Assembly: GCA_032718475.1 (NCBI GenBank)
Contig: JAUCBJ010005953.1
Span: 1-30,455, forward strand
Length of the DNA stretch: 30,455 bases
Direction: 5' to 3'
Source of the DNA: Nemertoderma westbladi
Taxonomy: Eukaryota > Xenacoelomorpha > Nemertodermatida > Nemertodermatidae
In this document: piece by piece, positions 1 to 11,400 of the stretch
How positions within the stretch are numbered: position 1 is the stretch's first letter
Layout: every line of letters starts with the position of its first letter
Translations under genes and position numbers: made by a program
Notes under the pieces: model-generated
Told to the model about the DNA's origin: nothing
The model's input: the letters and a program-made list of their open reading frames with translations, nothing else
Database searches by the model: none

Positions 1-798
1 CGGTACTACTATTTATTGAATGGATAGCCCAAACTGCAGAGAAGTATATTACTTGCCAAATTGATTACTATCTCACTCTAACCCAGACAGTAATCAAATA
101 TCAACTGTAAGTTTGTATAATGTATTACCCCGACAGCTGAATAGCTATTCCCTGTGAATCCTATGACAATAATCTATAAGGTTACTCACTGCTATGTTAG
201 GTGGGAGGGAGTTGATGATAATGAATGAGGAGGGACCCAACTAACACTACGTTTGTCTATATGGACGGTCTCCTTACAGCCAGCTGGCTGGCTTTTCTGG
301 TTGAATCATATTATTCCGCAACTAAATAATTTACTCTTTTAGACGTATTTGTGCGTTTTTTTGCCGGACTAACAAATTTTGGCGACGTTCTGTGCGAGAT
401 TGGCGATATTTGAAAAGATTCTGAGGCACAAATATGTTGCTCAGATGACTGAATATCTCAAATAAAAAAGTTGGTGCATACTCAACGAGTGGAAATCGGT
501 GAAATTCGACTTTAAATTTTCAAAACAGCTATTTTTCAGTGACCCCGTGATCGAAACGCCACAAAAACTATACAGTCTTCTGCGCAACCATGTGTTATTA
601 AAATTTGTGCGTACCTGCTTGAGTTTTTGAGATATTGGATGGTTATACATATATACACACACACACAACCACATCGTGTTTTTGAACGGCTCAACTCTTG
701 ACAAGAACTACCCTGGCCTATTAATAGGCAGGTTCGTTATAAATATTCAGCTCGAGTACCAGGTGATATTAATTAAATAAATTGGAGAGCTGAGTAGT
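1..798. other. Non-coding flank, no gene recognised
   Basis: No exon with credible coding character was found. The 87-codon - strand ORF at 441-704 has no recognisable motif and crosses a short CA-rich tract near 655-668. The stretch 330-640 has the look of decayed transposon DNA, but no terminal repeats could be defined. The upstream exons of the ADAM gene (prodomain and first part of the protease) are not seen here and may lie outside the window. Confidence 0.4.
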
Positions 799-945
799 GG
801 CTATGTGGCTGAACTGGTTAGCGCTACTGATGAGGCCTGTTAGTACGTAGTGACGTACGTATAGCGCTGGTTCAACCCCCGGTGACGCGCTTTCTCACAT
901 TAATTACAGTTGCAACAGCTCATCTCCAATTTATACCATAATTAA
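795..945 (+). mobile_element. Candidate tRNA-derived SINE (pol III A and B boxes)
   Basis: An A-box-like TGGCTGAACTGG lies at 806-817 and a B-box-like GGTTCAACCCC at 869-879, in the correct order and orientation for an internal RNA polymerase III promoter. The spacing is longer than in an intronless tRNA. The seven bases before the A box (799-805) do not pair with those after the T arm (883-889), so the acceptor stem is gone and a working tRNA is unlikely. A decayed tRNA-related SINE head fits best. The 3' end is not defined; no tail repeat or target duplication was found. Confidence 0.45.
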
Positions 946-2325
946 TAGTGGAACCCCCACACACACTCACACCCGCTCGACGCTATCAAATACTTCCAGT
1001 CGCTAGAATTGCTTTGGTTAATTTTATTAACGATATTGTAAATTATAAATGTATAGTAGGAAACTTCCAATACAGTATTATTATTCTTGTTAATTATTCC
1101 CTGCCTGGCGATTCGGACCACTTTAAATACTATTTTAATATTTCTCCTGAGTGTTAAATGGGGAATTAATATACCTGATCCCAGTAATTTGTATTTGTTT
1201 AAAATGTCTCCTTGTTAAGTGCTTTATAGGGATTATTTGTATCTTATAACCTGAACCTGTGCTATTCCTTTATTGTTTTGGTTAGATTCAGCCCCCATGT
1301 TACCTGGGTTTTAGTGAAAACTTCTGCCTGGTATAATACAACAGCTGAAACTCTTGTACACTTCAACTTCATAAATTACATTTGTTTAATTAATTTTTAT
1401 TAATTACTCTATTATAATTATTTAATTAACTTTTAATGATATAAACTTAAATGATTTATTATAAAATGAACAACATTAATTAATAAATATTAGCAGTTAG
1501 AACCATTAAACGGTTGGCAACCTACTGTACTGGAACTAGGGAAATCGAGGAATGTCTAAAAAAAGAACGGGTATGAGGTAATAAAAGATAGTTTAAAAGG
1601 TCGGTCACGATGAAAAAAAAGGCAATGAAATGAAATAAAAAGACGATAAAAACACTTGAGTTCGTGAAAGGTCTTAAAAGCAAAAAGAGTAACTAAATAT
1701 ATATAAAATAAAATAAAAAAGGCTCTATCGATCTGTCGAGGGAGTTAGAGAGAGAACCTCGTGGAGACCTTCAGACAGGGCAGGGTCCATGGTCCCAAGG
1801 ATGGAGGTCGTGTTGCCGATGAGAATGGCTATTAGGAGTCGTTGTTGTTGGAGGAACTGATGGGATAGTTTTAATGTTAATTATTATATTATTTAAATAT
1901 ATTTGTTATTATATAAATTAATATAAAACATTTAAATTTCCCGCCAATTGTAAATGTTATGCTATGGGCTATGCACAACCAAATGTTCAAACTTTCATTG
2001 ATAATCATTAATCAGAGTTATATTTCAGTATTTTATACATGATATATGAATAATAGGCAACAAATAATACCAGAATACCAGTACTAAAAATTTATTATTG
2101 TTGTTATGGGTACCAAAAAAGTACCAAAAGAGTACCAAAAAGCACTTTGTGACTTAGCTACCTAAAACATTCAAACTATACTACCGGTAAGGTAAGAAGT
2201 TAATCAGCTTTTCGTATTATAAAAGCAATAATACAGTATAACGAGATTATTAAATTATTATATATGTTATAATATTATTTATATATTATTATGTTTTTAT
2301 ATTTATTTATTTATTTCCGTTTCAG
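946..2325. other. AT-rich non-coding region upstream of first visible ADAM exon
   Basis: Mostly AT-rich sequence with no supported exon. It includes a GC-richer patch at 1726-1862, open on the - strand for about 45 codons, and a short run of three near-identical GTACCAAAA motifs at 2108-2142. It probably belongs to an intron of the ADAM gene, because the exon at 2326 begins with the last base of a split codon and so must have an upstream partner. Confidence 0.4.
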
Positions 2326-2483
2326 TGGCGGTTTGAGTGGCGGTAAAGCGGCACCACTTATCTGTCTGGGTGGCGGCCAGGTTGTTGTACCGGCTGGGTC
2401 TCCGAACTTTATGGGAGCCGTGATGAGTCACGAACTGGGACACACTATGGGCTTCTCTCACGACGACGACCCTCATCCAGATT
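2326..2483 (+). CDS. ADAM exon a: zinc-binding active site
   Basis: The acceptor is ttccgtttcag before T2326 and the donor is GTTAGT at 2484. It encodes about 52 residues, including the full HExxHxxGxxHD site followed by DDPHPD. The exon begins with the third base of a split codon and ends with one base (T) that joins AC of the next exon to give Tyr. Reading through the donor would hit a stop at once, which supports splicing here. Confidence 0.85.
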
Positions 2484-5400
2484 GTTAGTAGCTTGTCGGT
2501 CTATCCGTAATCAGTATGCTGCATTACAGCTGCATAAAAAATGCTATGCCGAATTATCAACAAAATTGCGCTGCCACAACTCCCTATCACCCATGACATT
2601 TGCTAGATCATCCGCATCTTCAAGGCCAGTGTCCTTTAAGATGCGTCTCAAGAAAGTCATGGGCTGTCCACCATGCTTATTCACTCCATGAGGCTGCCAG
2701 AGTACAAGATTATGCACTGGCTGGTCCTCACGGCGAAAGCAATGTCCTGCAAAGCGGAGGCGATTTTGTTCTAGTGTCAAGCTTGGGGGAACCAATGAGA
2801 CACCTCCAATGTTATATAGTGTCTGGTTGGAGATGTGTGCATTGTACTTGACACAATGAACCCGGCGTAGCATTCTTGTGAATGTGCCATCCAGAGATTT
2901 GGTGTCCTCAGCAGTTAGAGCCCAGCATAGACTCCCATAGACTTCCAGACTGGAACTACTGCTGCTCTAAATAATCGGACAATTAACCCTCAAACTGGTG
3001 ACAACCCATATGAGTTTTTGGGGGCCAATTCTACGTGGTGGGAGTTTTAATGGAAGTGTCTGACTTGGTGCAATAATTTCATCAGGAATCCCATATAATG
3101 AAAGTATGCTGAACATACGTGAGCGGGAGACTGAATCAAAGGCCTTGAAGAAGTCAACAAAGATAACAGCCAGATGCCTGTCTTTCTTTTTTGATAACTC
3201 TTCAATTATCCTTCTAAGTGCCAAAATGGGCTCCATGGTCCCACGACCTTTACGGAACCCATTCTAATTTCCACGGAGCAGTCTCTCAATGGGATCCCTG
3301 ATGCGATTTAATAGAATCCTATTGTATAGCTTTGCAGCAATCGAGATCAATGAGATTCCCCGAAAAGAACCATAGAGTGTTAGGTTGCCCTTCTTGGGAA
3401 CTGGCACCAACCTATTTGCTTCATTTCTTGTGGGACTCTTGTTGTTCGGTACATATCTACTATGATATGGTAAATGAGCTCCAAACACTCTAGTATTTTA
3501 AGGACATCAAGGGGTTCACCATCTACTACACTGTAAGATATAAGTTGTATCGGTGTCTACAATGTTGAACATGATTATTGCCGTTCGGTACGGATTTATA
3601 CGGATTTGAAACACGGAGAAACAAATTTACTTTCGTTATGTTAAAGAACAGGTATTTATTTACTTTGTTTATTATTATTTAAAAAAATTTAATTATCTCA
3701 CTTTTATAACTTTTTTAGACGGTTGTCCTGGAAATTCCTACATGGGGTTAATGTCTCAAACTGGAGTTGAGTGAGTTGAGTGACAGTACTAATTATTCAT
3801 ATACATACCGGTATGTAATGTATATATATCAGCTACAATAACCCGTGCAGTTGATGAGCGACATCCTGGCGAAAAACATATGCAAAAATATAACCAATGT
3901 GATAATTTTACTTACAGTATTTAAACAGGGTTGCGCTTTGTGTCCCTGCTTAAATAAAACGACTTACGGTTGAACAGATAGAGACATGTTGTTTATCTGT
4001 TTCCAATTAATTTTACTTGCTTAATATTGGTCTGTCAAATATATATTTCGTTCAACCCAAAATTATATGTATATAATATAATATATATATGTTATATGAA
4101 TATGTAATAATGTTATATGTAGTTTATGTTATACAGTATGTATATGTAACATATATGTATATGTAACATATATGTATATGTAACATATATGTATATGTTA
4201 TACAGTATGTATATGTAACATATATGTATATGTTATACAGTATGTATATGTTATACAGTATGTATATGTTATACAGTATGTATATGTAACATATATGTAT
4301 ATGTAACATATATGTATATGTAATGTATATGTAACATATATGTATATGTAACATATATGTATATGTAACATATATGTATATGTAACATATATGTATATGT
4401 AACATATATGTATATGTAACATATATGTATATGTAACATATATGTATATGTAACATATATGTATATGTAACATATATGTATATGTAACATATATGTATAT
4501 GTAACATATATGTATATGTAACATATATGTATATGTAACATATATGTATATGTAACATATATGTATATGTAACATATATGTATATGTAACATATATGTAT
4601 ATGTAACATATATGTATATGTAACATATATGTATATGTAACATATATGTATATGTAACATATATGTATATGTAACATATATGTATATGTAACTTATATGT
4701 ATATGTAACATATATGTATATGTAACATATATGTATATGTTATACAGTATGTATATGTTATACAGTATGTATATGTAACATATATGTATATGTAACATAT
4801 ATGTATATGTAACATATATGTATATGTTATACAGTATGTATATGTAACATATATGTATATGTAACATATATGTATATGTAACATATATGTATATGTTATA
4901 CAGTATGTATATGTTATACAGTATGTATATGTAACATATATGTATATGTAACATATATGTATATGTAACATATATGTATATGTAACATATATGTATATGT
5001 AACATATATGTATATGTAACATATATGTATATGTAACATATATGTATATGTAACATATATGTATATGTAACATATATGTATATGTAACATATATGTATAT
5101 GTAACATATATGTATATGTAACATATATGTATATGTAACATATATGTATATGTTATACAGTATGTATATGTTATACAGTATGTATATGTTATACAGTATG
5201 TATATGTTATACAGTATGTATATGTAACATCATGTATATGTAACATATATGTATATGTAACATATATGTATATGTAACATATATGTATATAAGTATAATA
5301 TAGAAAACTGAAAGTAATTAAATTTACACAAATTTCAAATATAAATGTTCGTTGTGTTTCAAAATTGATAAAGACAAACAACGATTTTCATGGATATCGC

Positions 5401-8400
5401 CAGCTGTGTCGAACTAAATAATCGAAAACATTGACAGCTGTTACTTTATCGTTCGAATAAAGTTTGTTTTCGAGTTCCTTATGATTTGTCGAGCTACCTG
5501 ACTATCTCACCTATTTGTACCTCGTTGTTTTCAGGTCAGCAGAGGGTTGGTCTCAGTGTTCTTTCGATAAGTACAAGTCGATGTTGCCCCATCTCACGTG
5601 TCTAGACGACGCTCCGTCCAGTGGCGTCGCGGCTTCCGGCCAGCTCCCGACCTGCGGGAACGGGGTTGTCGAACCGGGGGAGGAGTGCGACTGTTTCGGA
5701 ATGGTGAGTTTGTTAACGTCTTATAGTGTAATAATATAATTTCATACACTTTTTTTTATTTAAAATTTTATTTTTATTAAAAATTTTTTTATTTTCCAGT
5801 CTGCGTGAAATACACCGTGAAATATGGTAAACTAAATGATGAGTTATGGGGTGTTATATATCGCGGCGTGAAATAAAGTAATAACAGTATGGTTTCAGTA
5901 TGATAGAAGTATTGTTGTACCGTATTCTTCTGTCTCGCTGAGGTAGCAGTAAATCATTTATCGCAGATGCATACAGTACAATCAGGCCTGGATTAAGGGG
6001 GAGGCTGTGGCTGAGTACGGTAATACAAAGGTAATCATTAAAATGCCCAACTCGGTACGTAACTTACATTTTATAAAACAAATTTATAAACAGGTTTATA
6101 AAAAATATCCGCACGCTACTCTCTCGTTTACAATATAAACCGAGCTATAAAGTCTAGATAAACATATTGTGTGGCTGTATAATGTAGATAGTCTATCAGA
6201 GGTTTATAAATTCTAATCACTGACAGACATCCATATTTCCTCTGTCAGCCGCTAGGAGGAGTGACTAAGTCCACTAATTATTAACTGCTGTGCAAAGCCT
6301 CATAAATTTTTTATCGTTTATTGTTAGGAGTAATTAATAACAATTAAATTCGTCTAAATGTTCAATTTAAACTGATAATATATCACGGTGGGATTAATAC
6401 GTTTATAACTTGGTTAAGTATAAGGGCCATTTGACGATATTCCAGTAAAATTTCGGCTTTGGAGATTATAAACATAGATAACTAAACTAACTCGAAAGTT
6501 GATACGCAGGTTCGTTTAATAATTTAACTTAAAATTAATGTTTCGCGACAACTAACTGTCGCAAATGCGGAATTCTTAAGAATGTTAGCCATTTTGGTAA
6601 AAATTTGAAAATTACTACAACCACTCCATATTATTATAGAACTTTTTTTTTTAGAACCTTTTAGAACCTTTTTTATTAATTACTCAGCCCACAGCCTTGA
6701 TAACCTTAATCCGGCCCTGAGTACAAGATACATACTGTAGGTTGTTACCGGTACCATACCCGGACTGGACTGTTGTAACTCATTCTGTAGCTGCCTATGC
6801 CTAGCAGGCCTACTTATTAGGCCTATAGGCTGCATAGGTAATGTTACACCGGTTGTTACCGGTATAATATGCTATTATTAATAAACGAAACTTGAAAATA
6901 AAACGACATTTTCGATTTAAATAAACTCCCAGTATTTCACTTTCAGACGCCCGTTTCATATTTCGCTCACTCGTTTAAACCGTATAATATTCCCCTTCGA
7001 ACCGGCGTGAAAAACAGTGATACTTTATTTAAATCGAATATATACTTTATTCTAAAGTCGGCGTGAAATAAAGTAAATTCAAAGCTGCGGTAAAGTTACT
7101 TTTTTATCGGTGTCTGTATTCTTTCAGAGTTGCTAGTCATGTTTACGTGATTCGCACCGTTCGTGCTGTAACTTCTATTGGTGAGAAATAGTTATTGTTC
7201 TAGTAGTTATAAATACATTGCAAGTCAAACTGAACCTTCTTTTATTTTATGATACTATACCTCCGGGGTCTAACATGTCCTCGACTAGCAGCAGGTTCCC
7301 TGAACGAAACCGGAAGTCTATTGGGAAGGGAGGAAGATATTCTACTAGAAGAGCAAGAACCGAAAAATAAAATTAAAATATAAATGATTCTTTATAAAGG
7401 GTTTTATATCGTCGGTTATATTAGACAAAAGGGCATTCGATAAAAAAACGTTGTTCTAAAAATCTTATAAGTCTTTATTGGTTCAACCAAATTTAATATA
7501 TTTGGTATCTGGTGAAGCTCTTTATCTGTTCTATCTCGAATAGCACTTGACATGCAATGATAGGTATAAGTTGTTGGTGGTAATGGCACCATCCACCATC
7601 CTTTAGTAAATTTTCTTTTAAGTACCTTTAAGTCATGATTTTACACAAATTGCACTTTTACACCCGAAAAATTCCCGAACAATGTTTTATTTTTGCACAA
7701 AAATCACAAAATCGCTTTAATATTTCGCCAGAAAATGGACGACATTGTTAGGAATACGCATACATAAGGCCCTTTTACCTTTTTATCGACGCTATGAATT
7801 GCATTGCCAATAATTAGTAACAGTCAGCTTTTTAACTCTTAGCGAATTACGTTACTAATAATACTAATAAAATTCAATTTACAATTAATTAGTTTATCAA
7901 TTAATTGTTTTTTCAATGTCTGTCTGCAATGTAAAGAAGACCTATAAGATTAATTATTTTAAACTGTAAAAATTATATACGCCCAACCTAATCTGTGTAA
8001 ATACTAATTTGTTTATTGTTTTGGGTTGATTTATCCCTTCCATAAACTGGGTTTGTTGGTGAAAATCTGTTACTGCATAGGGGCTAAACAGCAAAGTGAA
8101 ATATAACCGCAGAAAACTGATACAAATGCAAATAATAATGGGATAACATAATTGATCATAAGAATCCAATGACCCCATCCTTTAGTTAGATTTATTAGCC
8201 TTTATACTACAACCTATACCCATACTACCTACATACAGTAATTCTGTGATATTTTCTCCGCAGGACCACTGTCCCCACGACCCATGTTGTGATAGCTCCA
8301 GTTGCCGTTACTATGACGACGTTGAAATTCATACAGATGGACATGCGTGCTTCAGGTGCCAAGGAAACGTAGGTGGATAACCAATAGGCCGAGTTTATTA

Positions 8401-11400
8401 GTTTCATTGAAATTTACAAAATATTTTGATCGATTTTCTAAAATTTTTGATTATGATTTTCGATTAGTATTATTGGTTAACTATTAAAAAGATTTTCATT
8501 GTAAAAAGAAGATAATAAATGAAATATTTCAAAAATTAATAATGTCTGTATGTATGTAATCTCTGTAATGTATGTATATCTGTAATGTATGTATATCTGT
8601 AATCTCTGTAGTGTATGTATGTCTGTAATGTATGTATGTCTGTAATGTATGTATGTCTGTAATGTATGTGTTTCTGTAATGTATGTATGTCTGTAGTGTA
8701 TGTATGTCTGTAATCTCTGTAATGTATGTATGTCTGTAATGTATGTGTTTCTGTAATGTATGTATGTCTGTAATCTCTGTAATGTATGTATATCTGTAAT
8801 GTATATATGTCTGTAATCTCTGTAATGTATGTATATCTGTAATGTATGTATATCTGTAATCTCTGTAGTGTATGTATGTCTGTAATGTATGTATATCTGT
8901 AATCTCTGTAGTGTATGTATGTCTGTAATGTATGTATGTCTGTAATGTATGTATGTCTGTAATGTATGTATGTCTGTAATGTATGTGTTTCTGTAATGTA
9001 TGTATGTCTGTAGTGTATGTATGTCTGTAATCTCTGTAATGTATGTATGTCTGTAATGTATGTGTTTCTGTAATGTATGTATGTCTGTAATCTCTGTAAT
9101 GTATGTATATCTGTAATCTCTGTAGTGTATGTATGTCTGTAATGTATGTATGTCTGTAATGTATGTATGTCTGTAATGTATGTATGTCTGTAATGTATGT
9201 AATGTATGTATATCTGTAATGTATATATGTCTGTAATCTCTGTAATGTATGTATATCTGTAATGTATGTATATCTGTAATCTCTGTAGTGTATGTATGTC
9301 TGTAATGTATGTATGTCTGTAATGTATGTATGTCTGTAATGTATGTAATGTATGTATATCTGTAATGTATATATGTCTGTAATCTCTGTAATGTATGTAT
9401 ATCTGTAATGTATGTGTGTCTGTGATTTCTGTAATGTATGTATGTCTGTAATGTATGTATGTCTGTAATCTCTGTAATGTATGTATGTCTGTAATGTATG
9501 TATGTCTGTAATCTCTGTAATGTATGTATATCTGTAATGTATATATGTCTGTAATCTCTGTAATGTATGTATATCTGTAATGTATGTATATCTGTAATCT
9601 CTGTAGTGTATGTATGTCTGTAATGTATGTATATCTGTAATCTCTGTAGTGTATGTATGTCTGTAATGTATGTATGTCTGTAATGTATGTATGTCTGTAA
9701 TGTATGTATGTCTGTAATGTATGTGTTTCTGTAATGTATGTATGTCTGTAGTGTATGTATGTCTGTAATCTCTGTAATGTATGTATGTCTGTAATGTATG
9801 TGTTTCTGTAATGTATGTATGTCTGTAATCTCTGTAATGTATGTATATCTGTAATCTCTGTAATGTATGTATGTCTGTAATGTATGTATGTCTGTAATGT
9901 ATGTATGTCTGTAATGTATGTATGTCTGTAATGTATGTATGTCTGTAATGTATGTGTTTCTGTAATGTATGTATATCTGTAATCTCTGTAATGTATGTAT
10001 GTCTGTAATGTATGTATGTCTGTAATGTATGTGTTTCTGTAATGTATGTATGTCTGTAATCTCTGTAATGTATGTATGTCTGTAATCTCTGTAATGTATG
10101 TATATCTGTAATCTCTGTAGTGTATGTATGTCTGTAATGTATGTATGTCTGTAATGTATGTATGTCTGTAATGTATGTATGTCTGTAATGTATGTGTTTC
10201 TGTAATGTATGTATGTCTGTAGTGTATGTATGTCTGTAATCTCTGTAATGTATGTATGTCTGTAATGTATGTGTTTCTGTAATGTATGTATGTCTGTAAT
10301 CTCTGTAATGTATGTATATCTGTAATCTCTGTAGTGTATGTATGTCTGTAATGTATGTATGTCTGTAATGTATGTATGTCTGTAATGTATGTATGTCTGT
10401 AATGTATGTATGTCTGTAATGTATGTGTTTCTGTAATGTATGTATATCTGTAATCTCTGTAATGTATGTATGTCTGTAATGTATGTATGTCTGTAATGTA
10501 TGCATATCTGTAATGTATGTATATCTGTAATCTCTGTAATGTATGTATGTCTGTAATGTATGTATGTCTGTAATCTCTGTAATGTATGTGGGTCAGTCCA
10601 TATGAAAACGACCAAAATGGTAAATCTGAAAAACCCAACATGGCCAGTTTGACTAAATTTTTTTACATAATGAATATAAACATATGTAATGAAATTTAAA
10701 AGTAAAATGAGTCAAAAATATTCATTAGAAGCTGAGATATCAGTATTTGAAATTTAGAGTTTTCGGGCGCTCGCGGCATCTATCGCATTGGTACTTTTGG
10801 AGTCTTCTAGTACACAATAGACTATAAGGGAACTCTAAAGGCATGAAAAATTGGTTATGGGGTATATTTGTGGTGCTGATCTCAAAAATGACCACAAAAA
10901 GGGAAAATTCGAAAGACAAAGTGCTGTAATCAGCAATTTTTTTTCTTTCGCAATAGCCAAAGAAAGGCGTAGAACTACCAATGTGGCACTGTTACTACAA
11001 AGCTGAAACTTGGTGTGTATCGTTACTACATTATAGTTATTTCATTGAACCATTAAAATTCCTGGGTATATGACATCTTTAAATTCTATCACAGATCAAA
11101 AATACCGTTTTTTGAGTAATCGCGAAGGATCGCGAGAAGAATTTATCAGTTGATTTGCCTTCTTTAACATTCTGGCAGACTTAATGTGACCATTAGGTAC
11201 TCTAGTTGGATATATTGCTTCCATTTAAGCTCATTTAAATATGATTTTGAGAGAAGCCATTTTTTCAATACATTCCACTTCATCGCTTGGAATTTGGTAT
11301 ATTCTACCACTAATGCTAGTTAGTAGGGGTGCATCAATACCTTTTATTATATGATATTTTGGAACCCAACACTCATCCTTCTGTGCAGGCCATTTCCAGT

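Noticed and set aside
441-704. 87-codon - strand ORF
   Set aside because: No motif, low-complexity context, crosses a CA microsatellite.
799-889. Functional tRNA gene
   Set aside because: A and B boxes are present, but the acceptor stem does not pair and the box spacing is too long for an ordinary tRNA.
948-1157. 69-codon + strand ORF
   Set aside because: No recognisable domain and no splice support.
2600-2851. + strand ORF over the LINE
   Set aside because: Antisense shadow of the LINE C-terminal block.
4124-5381. Long - strand ORFs (up to 327 codons) across the AT-rich minisatellite
   Set aside because: Purely a translation of the 17/18-bp repeat in shifting frames; no start, splice or family support.
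7426-7800. Possible inverted-end element (AAAAGGGC and GATAAAAA motifs)
   Set aside because: The motifs occur in a different order on the two sides, so they do not form terminal inverted repeats.
8225-8407. - strand ORF over ADAM exon d
   Set aside because: Antisense shadow; the + strand carries disintegrin motifs and good splice sites.
8477-10641. Three - strand ORFs of 658-712 codons
   Set aside because: All are translations of the 17/26-bp satellite, open because the repeat lacks stops on that strand.
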